A stretch of 64,000 nucleotides of DNA, from NCBI RefSeq assembly GCF_022749515.1, contig NZ_CP094242.1:1736001-1800000 (forward strand). The letters run 5' to 3'. The notes under the pieces are model-generated. The model saw only the letters and a list, made by a program, of their open reading frames with translations. It made no database searches and was not told the origin of the DNA. Positions 52,512 through 60,939 of the stretch are shown piece after piece (the first letter of the stretch is position 1; every line of letters begins with the position of its first letter). Source of the stretch: Morococcus cerebrosus. Lineage in GTDB: Bacteria > Pseudomonadota > Gammaproteobacteria > Burkholderiales > Neisseriaceae. The translations under genes and the position numbers were made by a program.

Positions 52512-53000
52512 TTAAAAAATCCAAGATGCCAGCCCTAATACCAGTCCGGTCATCAGTGCGGCGATCAGGTCGTCAAGCATAATACCCAGCCCGCCGTGGA
52601 TGCGGCTGTCGAACCATTTAATTGGCCAAGGCTTAAGCATGTCGAACAGTCGGAACACGATAAAAGCCGCAAGCCACCAACTCCAGCGGAAAGGCACGAA
52701 AGACAAAACCAAAATCATTGCTACGATTTCATCCCAAACGATACCCCCGTAATCCTGTATGCCCAGCTCTTTTTCGGTATACCCGCAAATGCGGACTCCC
52801 CAAACAAACATGGCGATACACAATAATGCCAAAACCCAGCCGCCGATTCCGATCAAATGAAGGACAAACGCCAAAGGCAAAGCCGCCAAAGTACCGGTCG
52901 TTCCCGGCGCGACGGGAGAAAGACCGCTGCCGAAACCGAAGCCCAAGAAGCATAAAGGACGCTCTTTGAGCCATGTGAAAGTAGGTTTAAATTCAGCCAA
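52512..53000 (-). CDS. pgpA: Phosphatidylglycerophosphatase A
   Basis: PgpA dephosphorylates phosphatidylglycerol phosphate in the inner membrane. The 162-residue product has G-F-G-S-G-L-S-P-V-A-P-G-T and the acidic D-Y-G-G-I-V-W-D-E motif, with F-R-L-F-D-M-L-K-P-W-P-I. Its start overlaps the end of thiL by 8 bp, so it is translated with thiL. The same thiL-pgpA pair is common in proteobacteria. Confidence 0.93.
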   Translation of the reverse strand: MAEFKPTFTWLKERPLCFLGFGFGSGLSPVAPGTTGTLAALPLAFVLHLIGIGGWVLALLCIAMFVWGVRICGYTEKELGIQDYGGIVWDEIVAMILVLSFVPFRWSWWLAAFIVFRLFDMLKPWPIKWFDSRIHGGLGIMLDDLIAALMTGLVLGLASWIF

Positions 53001-53949
53001 AATGATCGAACCCCCGTGAAGTAAGCAATAATTCGCCGCCTTTTTTATCCTTTATTTTCAGACGGCCTGAGTTGTTTGTTTTCCCTATCCTCGTTACCGC
53101 CACACCGCATTGCGCTGCTGCGGCAAGGATTTCACTGCGACGGTCTGCGGAAGCGGTAAATACCAATTCATAATCGTCGCCGCCCGACAAGGCGAAAGCC
53201 GTCCATTGTTCTTCAGACACCGATGTTCTCAATTCATCGGGAACCGGCAACACATCTGTCGAAATTTCCGCCCCCAACGACGACGCGGTCAGAATGTGCC
53301 CCAAATCCTGCGCCAGCCCGTCCGAAATATCTTGGGCGGCATGGGCAAGCGGCAAAAGTGCCAAACCTAAATCTACCCTTGGCTCCGGTCTGAGGAGTTT
53401 ATCTTCGCAAAGTCCGAAGACTTCCGGCGGCAGGGTGCAGTTTTTCAGACGATGGTTTAATGCTGCCGCAGCCATACCGATTTGCCCGGACACCCAAATA
53501 TCATCCCCTTCTTGCGCTGCATCGCGCCGCAGGGCTTGCTCTTGGGGCAGTTCGCCGACGATGGTGATGTTGAATACCAAATCACCTTTGGTCGTATCGC
53601 CGCCGATAAGCGTGATGCCGAAACGTTGTGCCAGCGAGAAGAAACTTTCGCAAAACCGCGTCAGCCATTCTTCGTCCAAATCGGGCAATCCCGCACTGAG
53701 CAGAACCCATTTTGGAACGGCACCCATCGCCGCCATATCGGATATGTTAACTGCAAGCATTTTCCATGCCAAATCTTCAGGAGAAACATCTGAAAAAAAA
53801 TGTTTGTCCTTAATCAACATATCGGAACTAAAACACAAATCAAATCCGATACTTGGACGGATGATGGCTGCATCGTCCCCGATACCCAACACCAAACCTT
53901 CCGCCTGCTGTTTTTGCAAAAACTGTCTAATAAAGTCAAATTCTGTCAT
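52993..53949 (-). CDS. thiL: Thiamine-monophosphate kinase ThiL
   Basis: ThiL phosphorylates thiamine monophosphate to the active diphosphate. The 318-residue product belongs to the PurM/SelD superfamily, with I-G-D-D-A-A-I near residue 23, D-M-A-A-M-G and I-G-G-D-T-T-K-G. The D-I-S-D-G-L-A motif is also present. It is the first gene of the thiL-pgpA pair. Confidence 0.93.
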   Translation of the reverse strand: MTEFDFIRQFLQKQQAEGLVLGIGDDAAIIRPSIGFDLCFSSDMLIKDKHFFSDVSPEDLAWKMLAVNISDMAAMGAVPKWVLLSAGLPDLDEEWLTRFCESFFSLAQRFGITLIGGDTTKGDLVFNITIVGELPQEQALRRDAAQEGDDIWVSGQIGMAAAALNHRLKNCTLPPEVFGLCEDKLLRPEPRVDLGLALLPLAHAAQDISDGLAQDLGHILTASSLGAEISTDVLPVPDELRTSVSEEQWTAFALSGGDDYELVFTASADRRSEILAAAAQCGVAVTRIGKTNNSGRLKIKDKKGGELLLTSRGFDHFG

Positions 53950-54058
53950 ATTTAGCGTAAAAAATTGTCAACTCGTTTACCTTACAGGAAACCGTAGGGC
54001 AAGACATTCCTTTTATAAATAGCGATATTCATTGCGTTATCACCAGGATTCGCAACCC

Positions 54059-54111
54059 AAGGTCGTCTGAAAACAGGATTCCGATAAGATGGAATGTTTT
54101 CAGACGACCTT
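54059..54111. terminator. DUS hairpin overlapping the end of tatD
   Basis: AAGGTCGTCTGAAAAC and its complement around a loop with a further ATTCC/GGAAT inner stem. The right arm codes the last residues and stop of tatD. Confidence 0.78.
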
Positions 54112-54891
54112 TTCTGTTGCCAGCAACATTTCCACATTCCGCTCGGTCGCTTCGGCTATCTCTTCAACGGCAACACCGCGAATTTCAGCGGCGATGGCGG
54201 CGATTTGGCGGATGTTGGCGGGCGTGTTGATTTCGTTTTTCAGCATAAACGGGCTGTCGGTTTCCAAGACGAAATCGGTGTCATTCAAGGTTTTGAGGGT
54301 TTCGCGTATTTTTCGTGCGTTCGGGTTGAGCAACAGCGAACCGATGCCGATTTTGAAGCCCAGTTTCGTCAACACGCGCGCTTCTTCCGCGCTGCCTGAA
54401 AACGCATGGACAATCCCGCCTTGGGCAAAGCCTGTCTTCCTGACGGCGGCGGCAATGTCGGCGGTGGCTTTGAGATTATGGATAATCACGCGGCGGCGCA
54501 GGGTTTGCGCGATGGTAAGCTGGCGGCTGAAGACTTGAATTTGCCGTTCTCGCTGCGGCGGCGTTTGGGTTTTGTCGTAAAAATCCAAGCCGATTTCGCC
54601 GACCCATGCCGCCGGACGCGCTTGCAATGTTTGTTCCAAACGCTGGAAATCCGGCTCGGAAACGTCGTCTGAAAACCAGGGATGGATGCCGAGCGCGATA
54701 TGGATGTTGCCCAAAAGCGGGTTTTCAGACGACCTTTGCACCAAATCCGCCACGTCCTGCCAATCCTGCGGCCGGGTCGCGGGAACGATAAACCGCCCTA
54801 CCCCTGCCTCCCGCGCGGCGGTCAGGATGTGCGGCAGGTTTTCGCGCAAGGCGGGATCGGCGAGGTGGCAATGGGTGTCGGTAAGGTTCAT
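54100..54891 (-). CDS. TatD-family metal-dependent DNase
   Basis: A 263-residue TIM-barrel hydrolase. It has the N-terminal D-T-H-C-H-L (residues 4-9), G-E-I-G-L-D-F-Y-D for the metal-binding Glu, the histidines I-H-N-L-K and V-H-A-F-S-G, and the final E-T-D-S-P. Relatives act as 3'-5' exonucleases on damaged DNA. ATG 54891 is used; the frame continues upstream through the end of ansA. The end GAA-AAG-GTC-GTC-TGA is DUS sequence. It begins 5 bp after ansA. Confidence 0.9.
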   Translation of the reverse strand: MNLTDTHCHLADPALRENLPHILTAAREAGVGRFIVPATRPQDWQDVADLVQRSSENPLLGNIHIALGIHPWFSDDVSEPDFQRLEQTLQARPAAWVGEIGLDFYDKTQTPPQRERQIQVFSRQLTIAQTLRRRVIIHNLKATADIAAAVRKTGFAQGGIVHAFSGSAEEARVLTKLGFKIGIGSLLLNPNARKIRETLKTLNDTDFVLETDSPFMLKNEINTPANIRQIAAIAAEIRGVAVEEIAEATERNVEMLLATEKVV

Positions 54892-54896
54892 CGATT

Positions 54897-55898
54897 TCAC
54901 ACTAATTTTAGTCTTACCAATTCTTTGAGAACATCTTCCGCACCCCAGCCTTGCGATACGGCGAGGGTCATGAGCGCGGTGGCGGTTTCGAGGTTGCATT
55001 TGCCGCCGTTAATAATGCCCGAATTGCGGAACGCGTTGCCTTGCGCATAAACAGCGGCGGTTCTGCCTTGTTGGACTTGACTGATGTTGAGCAGCAGTTT
55101 GCCTTGCTGCGTAAAGTCTCGGACGGCGCGGATGAAGCCTTTGTCTGCGGGGGTGTTGCCGTGTCCGTAGCTTTGTAGGATAAGGGCGTGGGCGGGAAGC
55201 TGTCCGAGTCCGTCCGCAAGTTCTTGGACGGCAAAGCCGGGGATAAGCGTGCGGACGGCGATTTTTGCCTGCGGGTCGGGATAGCGGATTTTGAGGTCGT
55301 CTGAAACATCCGCCGTATCTTGGGACGGGACGCGAATATGGTTCCAACCTTGGGTTTCGTCCCATTCAGCGATGGCGCCGAAATGCGGATTGTCGAAGCC
55401 TGCGGCGGTTTCGGTGCTGACTTTGCTGCTGCCGACGGCGGGATAAAGTTTGCTGTCAAAGGCGATGACGGTTTGTTTGAGTTTGAGGCTGAAGGCGGCG
55501 ACGGCGGTGGAGAGGTTGCGCGGGGCATCGCTGTTTTCGGCGGCGTAAGGCCATTGGGAACCGGTCAGGATGATGGGTTTACCCAAACCTTGCAGGGCAA
55601 GCGCGAGGAGGTTGGCGGTGTACGCCATGCTGTCTGTGCCGTGCAGTATCAGGATGCCGTCGCAGGAAGGCAGTTTGGCGGCGATGATGTCCAGCCAGTC
55701 GCGCCAGTGTTGCAGGGTGACGGAGGAGGAATCAATCAAAGGATTGCAGACGTGCCACTCGAAGTCGAGGTCGTCTGAAAAGGGGGAAAGGGCTTGGCTG
55801 ACAAGCGCGGTATCTGGGCGCAGGCCTTCGCTGCTTTGGGTCATGCCTATGGTGCCGCCTGTGTAGAGGACGAAGATTTTTTGTTTCATGGACATCAT
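54897..55898 (-). CDS. ansA: Type I L-asparaginase
   Basis: AnsA hydrolyses asparagine to aspartate in the cytoplasm. The 333-residue product has both catalytic threonine motifs: Y-T-G-G-T-I-G-M near residue 12 and L-H-G-T-D-S-M-A-Y-T. No signal peptide is seen, in line with type I. Three ATG codons lie close together (55898, 55895, 55889) and none has a clear ribosome site, so the exact start is uncertain. It is followed at once by tatD. Confidence 0.9.
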   Translation of the reverse strand: MMSMKQKIFVLYTGGTIGMTQSSEGLRPDTALVSQALSPFSDDLDFEWHVCNPLIDSSSVTLQHWRDWLDIIAAKLPSCDGILILHGTDSMAYTANLLALALQGLGKPIILTGSQWPYAAENSDAPRNLSTAVAAFSLKLKQTVIAFDSKLYPAVGSSKVSTETAAGFDNPHFGAIAEWDETQGWNHIRVPSQDTADVSDDLKIRYPDPQAKIAVRTLIPGFAVQELADGLGQLPAHALILQSYGHGNTPADKGFIRAVRDFTQQGKLLLNISQVQQGRTAAVYAQGNAFRNSGIINGGKCNLETATALMTLAVSQGWGAEDVLKELVRLKLV

Positions 55899-56148
55899 CG
55901 GGTCGTCTGAAAATAATGATGCGGCTTATTTAACTATATTTCTGACAGGCTGGCAATTTGGTGGCGCAGACGGTTTTCAGACGACCTTGAAATGAAAAAA
56001 CACCCCGAGGCTGCCGATATTTGATTTTCCAAGTGGATTTTTATTCACGAAGCGGGAGATTCAAGGCTAAAGCCGCAACAAGCTTGGACAATTTGTGAGG
56101 ATTGCCAACGCAGAAGATACCGCTTTGAGGATAAAAAGACACGGAAAC
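55899..56148. other. Intergenic region upstream of ansA
   Basis: The ansA promoter must be here (minus). A DUS-type pair at 55908-55986 has a long spacing. The sequence CGAGGCTGCCGA...TTTTCCAAGTGG (56010-56035) recurs next to folP at 59989-60020, so it is a small shared repeat. No gene is seen. Confidence 0.45.
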
Positions 56149-56305
56149 TATAGTGGATTAAATTTAAATCAGGACAAGGCGACGAAGCCGCAGACAGTAC
56201 AGATAGTACGGAACCGATTCACTTGGTGCTTCAGCACCTTAGAGAATCGTTCTCTTTGAGCTAAGGCGAGGCAACACCGTACTGGTTTAAAGTTAATCCA
56301 CTATA
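56149..56305 (-). repeat. Correia repeat enclosed element, long form, reverse orientation
   Basis: A 157-bp element that is the reverse complement of the long copy at 33863, with perfect TATAGTGGATTAA and TTAATCCACTATA ends. It lies 35 bp beyond the DedA gene stop. Confidence 0.92.
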
Positions 56306-56339
56306 TTGAATATCGTCAACCTTGTCAGGATGCTTGATT

Positions 56340-57023
56340 TTATTGTTCGCTTTGCGCGGCTTTTTTGGCTGCCTTGGCGGCTTTGCGCTGCGCCCGCTTT
56401 TCGCTCAATTTGGTACGGTAGAACTGGAGGCGCTGGCGTTTTTTCCACCAAAACCAGGCCAACACCACTGCCAATATACCCAAAACAGTAAAGATACCGG
56501 ATTGCAGGCTGTGCATTTTTGCCATCAGCCAATCGATGTTGTTCGCGCCGTATTCGCCCAAATAAATCCACACCGGTACGGAAATCAATGCGGCAAGCCC
56601 GTCCATCAGAATGAAGCGGGTATAGGAAACTTTGCGGCTGATGCCAGCGGTCACGAAAACGGCGGTACGCAAGCCGGGCAGGAAGCGGGCGACAAACAAT
56701 ACCCAGTTGCCGTATTTGTCGAATTTTTCCTGCACCTGCGCATAACGCTTCGGCGTCATCACGCGGGCAATGGGTTTGAACTTGAGGATTTTCTGCCCCC
56801 ACACGCGTCCGGCGACAAACATAAATCCGTCGCCCGCCAATACGCCGAGCATACCGACGACAACCATCCAATGCGAATTGGTGTACCCCAAGCCGGAAAT
56901 CACGCCGCCTGTCACCAGCGTCAAATCTTCGGGAATCGGTACGCCAAAGCCGCAGATGACCAAAACGAAAAACACGGCTGCGTAGCCGTATTGGACAAAA
57001 AAGGCTTCTAAAAAGGCAAACAT
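56340..57023 (-). CDS. DedA family (VTT domain) membrane protein
   Basis: A 227-residue inner-membrane protein with about five membrane segments. It has the family motifs G-F-G-V-P-I-P-E-D (near residue 25) and R-F-L-P-G-L-R-T, then a Lys/Ala/Arg-rich cytoplasmic tail. DedA proteins are linked to lipid-carrier recycling and membrane homeostasis; the precise substrate is unknown for this one. Confidence 0.9.
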   Translation of the reverse strand: MFAFLEAFFVQYGYAAVFFVLVICGFGVPIPEDLTLVTGGVISGLGYTNSHWMVVVGMLGVLAGDGFMFVAGRVWGQKILKFKPIARVMTPKRYAQVQEKFDKYGNWVLFVARFLPGLRTAVFVTAGISRKVSYTRFILMDGLAALISVPVWIYLGEYGANNIDWLMAKMHSLQSGIFTVLGILAVVLAWFWWKKRQRLQFYRTKLSEKRAQRKAAKAAKKAAQSEQ

Positions 57024-57091
57024 GGCGTATCCGTCGGTTGTAATGTGGAGGGGAAATTCATTTGAACTGAATGTCGTATTTTACCAAAGAT

Positions 57092-57171
57092 AGGGTCGTC
57101 TGAAAGAAATAACAAGGAAGGTTATGAAAATAGGTGTGAACAATATGAATTGATGTGTTTCAGACGACCTC
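57092..57171. repeat. Long-loop inverted DUS pair
   Basis: GGGTCGTCTGAAAG and TTTCAGACGACCTC are about 50 nt apart, upstream of the DedA gene. The left copy has one base off the 12-mer. Confidence 0.6.
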
Positions 57172-57190
57172 GAATCCTAAAAAACACAAT

Positions 57191-57260
57191 CACAATGGAT
57201 TAACCTTAAACCGGCATGGCGTTCCCCCGCCTTGCCCTGATTTAAAATCAATCCACTGTA
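57191..57260 (+). repeat. Decayed, internally deleted Correia element
   Basis: About 70 bp with CACAATGGATTAACCTTAAACC at the left, GGCATGGCGTT then a deletion to CCTTGCCCTGATTT, and a TCAATCCACTGTA right end. Both ends are mutated. A dRS3-like remnant follows (57264-57290). Confidence 0.75.
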
Positions 57261-57334
57261 CCGCCGTTCCCGCTTGCGTGGAAACGACGGCAGTTCCAAG
57301 GTTTGCTAAAAACCTGATTGATTTTTTGACGGCA

Positions 57335-58672
57335 TTACTGCTTGCCGGTGATGGCTGCCGCGATGTGTTCCGCGCCCTTTTTCGCCCAGTCCGCCTGCCG
57401 CGCTTCGACCATGACGCGCACGACCGGTTCTGTACCTGATGCGCGCAATACGACGCGGCCTTTGCCTTCGAGCTCTTTTTCTACTTCAGCCAATACGTCT
57501 TTCGAGGCTTCCTGCCATTTCTGACCTTTTTGAATGCGCACGTTGATCATGGTTTGCGGATACGGCTGCCAGTCGGCGCAAACGGTGGCAAGGTCTTGGT
57601 TCAGGATTTGCAGCGCCGCCAAAACTTGCAGCGCGGAGATGATACCGTCGCCGGTGTTGTGTTTGTCCATACACAAAATATGGCCGCTGGCTTCGCCGCC
57701 GATGAGCCAGCCGCGTTGGTTCAGTTGTTCCAACACATAGCGGTCGCCGACTTTGGCGCGGCAGAAATCGACGCCCTGCTCTTTTAAGGCGATTTCCATC
57801 GCCATATTGGTCATGACCGTACCGACTACTCCGCCGATGTTGATGCCTTCGCGGGCACGGGCTTTGGCGATGACGTAAATCAGGCTGTCGCCGTCGTACA
57901 CTTTGCCGTTGCGGTCGACCATCATCAGGCGGTCGCCGTCGCCGTCCAACGCGATGCCGTAGTCGGCTTCGTTTTGCAATACGGCAGCCTGCAAGGCTTT
58001 GGGATGGGTTGCGCCGCATTTTTCGTTGATGTTGTAGCCGTTCGGTTCGTCGCCGATGCTGACGACTTGCGCGCCGAGTTCGTGGAACACTTTGGGCGCA
58101 ACGTCATAGCCTGCGCCATGTGCGGTATCGACCACCAATTTCAGGCCGCGCAAATCCAAATGGCTGGGGAAGGTAGATTTGCAAAATTCGATATAACGGT
58201 CGTCCGCGCCATTGATACGGCGGGCGCGTCCGAGGCGGGCGGACGGCTGGGTTTTCATTTCCTCATCAATTTTGGCTTCGATTTCCAACTCGATTTCATC
58301 GCTCAGCTTCACGCCGCCTTCAGCGAAGAATTTGATGCCGTTGTCGGAATACACATTGTGCGACGCGGAAATCATCACACCGGCGGACAAACGCAGCGCA
58401 CGGGTCAGATAAGCCACACCCGGCGTAGGCAGCGGGCCGGTTTGGATGACGTTGACACCCGCGGCGGTAAAACCAGCCACCAGCGCGGCTTCAAGCATGT
58501 AGCCGGAAATACGCGTGTCTTTGCCGATAAGGACGGTCGGCTTCTGCCCGCCGTCATGCTGCACCAACACCTGCCCCGCCGCATAACCGAGCTTCAATAC
58601 GAAATCGGGGGTAATCGGGAATTGACCGACTTCGCCGCGCACGCCGTCCGTGCCAAAATATTTTTTTGCCAT
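57335..58672 (-). CDS. glmM: Phosphoglucosamine mutase GlmM
   Basis: GlmM converts glucosamine-6-phosphate to glucosamine-1-phosphate for UDP-GlcNAc. The 445-residue product has the active phosphoserine Ser102 in I-S-A-S-H-N. The residue after N is Val rather than the more usual Pro. The metal loop D-G-D-G-D-R-L and the C-terminal phosphate-binding R-A-S-G-T-E-P are present. In many bacteria glmM directly follows folP; here an IS30-type copy lies between them. Confidence 0.95.
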   Translation of the reverse strand: MAKKYFGTDGVRGEVGQFPITPDFVLKLGYAAGQVLVQHDGGQKPTVLIGKDTRISGYMLEAALVAGFTAAGVNVIQTGPLPTPGVAYLTRALRLSAGVMISASHNVYSDNGIKFFAEGGVKLSDEIELEIEAKIDEEMKTQPSARLGRARRINGADDRYIEFCKSTFPSHLDLRGLKLVVDTAHGAGYDVAPKVFHELGAQVVSIGDEPNGYNINEKCGATHPKALQAAVLQNEADYGIALDGDGDRLMMVDRNGKVYDGDSLIYVIAKARAREGINIGGVVGTVMTNMAMEIALKEQGVDFCRAKVGDRYVLEQLNQRGWLIGGEASGHILCMDKHNTGDGIISALQVLAALQILNQDLATVCADWQPYPQTMINVRIQKGQKWQEASKDVLAEVEKELEGKGRVVLRASGTEPVVRVMVEARQADWAKKGAEHIAAAITGKQ

Positions 58673-58888
58673 AAATTTGCTCCGTGAGGATGTTTTTAAA
58701 ATGAGAATACCCGTGAATGTTATAACGGGCAGTATAGGGGATTTTATGCAAACCTGTTGGGATTTATGTTTAGCGTTATTAGATTGAGCCTGAGCGGTAT
58801 AGTTTCTTATCTTATCAAAATCCGAAACAAGTTAACCGTATTAAACAAACAGGTCGTCTGAAACCTCAAAACTCTTTTTTAGACGACC

Positions 58889-59968
58889 TTGGATTCGGAT
58901 TTCAAGTGCAACACTAGGGTACCAGTGGTTGGAACAGATTTAAGAATAAAACACTTGGCGTTTCGTAGCCAAGTGTTTTTCTTGGCCGGTGGTTCAACTC
59001 ATCTTGAACCCTGCGTATCTCCCGATCGCTGATGTTTCGGAAATCTGTCTGTTTGGGGAAATATTGCCGGATGAGTCCGTTGGTGTTCTCATTCAGCCCT
59101 TTCTCCCAAGAATGGTAAGGGCGGCAAAAATAGGTTTTCGCCTTCAAGGCTTTGGCTATTTTGGTGTGTTGGTAGAACTCTTTGCCGTTATCCATGGTGA
59201 TGGTGTGGACTCTGGCTTTATATGCCTTTAATACCCTAATGGCCGCCCGGGCAGTGTCTTCGGCTTTTAAGTTCTTTAATTTGCAGATGATGGTGTAGCG
59301 GGTAGTGCGTTCGACCAAGGTCAATAACGCGCTTTTCTGATTTTTGCCGACGATGGTGTCGGCCTCCCAATCGCCGATGCGGGTTTTCTGGTCGACGATA
59401 GCAGGTCGGTTTTCTATGCCGACGCGGTCGGGCACTTTGCCTCTGGTCCATGTGCTGCCGTAGCGTTTGCGGTAGGGTTTGCTGCATATTCTGAGATGTT
59501 GCCACAAAGTGCCGCCGTTGCTTTTGTCTTGGCGGAGGTAGCGGTAAACGGTGCTGTGATGGAGTGTGATCCCGTGGTGTTTATGCAGGTAGGCACATAC
59601 TTGTTCGGGACTGAGTTTGCGGCGGATAAGGGTGTCGATGTGTTGAATCAGCTGCGAATCGAGTTTATAGGGTTTTCGCCGGTGCTGTTTGGTCAGCCGG
59701 CTTTGCCGTTGGGCTTTATCGGCGCTGTATTGCTGCCCTTGGATGCAGTACCGCTTGATTTCTCGGCTGATGGTGCTTTTGTGGCGGTTGAGCTGTTTGG
59801 CGATTTCGGCGATGGTGCAGTGGCGGGACAGGTATTGGATATGGTATCGTTCGTCTTGGGTCAGTTGTGTGTAGCCCATGGCAATCTTTCTTGCAGGAAA
59901 GGCCGTATGCTACCGCATACTGGCCTTTTTCTGTTATGGAAAGTTGCACTTCAAATGCGAATCCGCCG
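58889..59968 (-). mobile_element. IS30-family insertion sequence (IS1655-like), copy B
   Basis: A 1080-bp copy with the same ends as copy A. ACC flanks both sides (58886-58888 and 59969-59971). The left flank is a DUS one base off canonical (TTTAGACGACC), so it broke a DUS hairpin whose left arm is at 58851. It lies between folP and glmM. Confidence 0.92.
58914..59879 (-). CDS. IS30-family transposase, copy B
   Basis: A 321-residue intact transposase with the same helix-turn-helix and DDE residues as copy A. It begins M-G-Y-T rather than M-S-Y-T and has V-D-Q-K-T for V-D-R-K-T. It shares V-L-K-A-Y-K-A-R with copy C, so B and C are closer to each other than to A. Confidence 0.95.
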   Translation of the reverse strand: MGYTQLTQDERYHIQYLSRHCTIAEIAKQLNRHKSTISREIKRYCIQGQQYSADKAQRQSRLTKQHRRKPYKLDSQLIQHIDTLIRRKLSPEQVCAYLHKHHGITLHHSTVYRYLRQDKSNGGTLWQHLRICSKPYRKRYGSTWTRGKVPDRVGIENRPAIVDQKTRIGDWEADTIVGKNQKSALLTLVERTTRYTIICKLKNLKAEDTARAAIRVLKAYKARVHTITMDNGKEFYQHTKIAKALKAKTYFCRPYHSWEKGLNENTNGLIRQYFPKQTDFRNISDREIRRVQDELNHRPRKTLGYETPSVLFLNLFQPLVP

Positions 59969-60040
59969 ACCTCTTTATCACCACTTCAGGGGCTGCCGAC
60001 ATTTCATTTTCCAAGTGGTTTTTTGCTTCCAAAACGAAAA

Positions 60041-60898
60041 CTATCGGACGCCGGCAGGCCCTAAGGCGTCCCACACCTTCAACGCATCCGCCGTCGCCTT
60101 CACATCATGCACGCGCACGATTTGTGCACCGCGCGCCACAGAAGCCAGCGCCGCCGCCACGCTGCCGTGTACGCGCGCCGCTGCGTCCGCCTCGCCGGTC
60201 AGCTCGCCTATCATGCGTTTGCGCGACACACCGATCAGCAGCGGGAAACCCGTTTCCGCCATCAATTCGGGCAAGTGCTGCATCAGCGCGATATTGTGTT
60301 GCAGGTTTTTACCGAAACCGAAGCCCGGATCGAGCGCGATGCGTTGCGGAGCGATGCCTGCCGCGATACATTCCGCCGCCCTCTCTTTCAAATACCGCGC
60401 CACTTCGCCGACAACATCTTGATATTTCGGATTAATCTGCATGTTTTCGGGCAAACCCTGCATGTGCATCAGGCAAATGCCCGTGTCCGCCTGACGCGCC
60501 AGCAATTCGACCGCGCCCTCGTCGGTCAACGCCGCTATATCATTAATAATATCGACGCCGCCGAGCGCCAACGCTTTTTCCATAATCACCGTGCGGCGCG
60601 TGTCCAAACTGACAGGAACGCCCCACCCCGCCACTTCCGCCAATACAGGCTCAATCCTCGCCCATTCTTCTTCAGGCGAAACATAATCCGCACCCGGCCG
60701 CGTCGATTCGCCGCCGATGTCGAGAATGTCCGCGCCCTCTTTCAAAAGCCGTTCGGCGTGCGCCAAGGCTGTTTGGGCGTTTTGCGAATATACGCCGCCG
60801 TCGGAAAAAGAATCGGGTGTCAGGTTGACGATACCCATGATTTTCGGCTTGTCCAAACCGATTTCAAACCTGCCTGCCTGCCAGATGCGCGTGGTCAT
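60041..60898 (-). CDS. folP: Dihydropteroate synthase
   Basis: FolP joins pABA to dihydropterin pyrophosphate and is the sulfonamide target. The 285-residue product has [14 protein letters not shown] (residues 22-35), [11 protein letters not shown] and D-P-G-F-G-F-G-K. Arg228 (S-R-K-R) is the wild-type residue at the position changed in resistant gonococci, and there is no extra Ser-Gly after G-F-G-K, as seen in resistant meningococci. The gene with about 70-40 bp of flanks lies between two direct IS30-type copies. Confidence 0.94.
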   Translation of the reverse strand: MTTRIWQAGRFEIGLDKPKIMGIVNLTPDSFSDGGVYSQNAQTALAHAERLLKEGADILDIGGESTRPGADYVSPEEEWARIEPVLAEVAGWGVPVSLDTRRTVIMEKALALGGVDIINDIAALTDEGAVELLARQADTGICLMHMQGLPENMQINPKYQDVVGEVARYLKERAAECIAAGIAPQRIALDPGFGFGKNLQHNIALMQHLPELMAETGFPLLIGVSRKRMIGELTGEADAAARVHGSVAAALASVARGAQIVRVHDVKATADALKVWDALGPAGVR

Positions 60899-60939
60899 GA
60901 TGGTGTTCCGTAAAATAATGAAGACGAAATTATAGGTCC

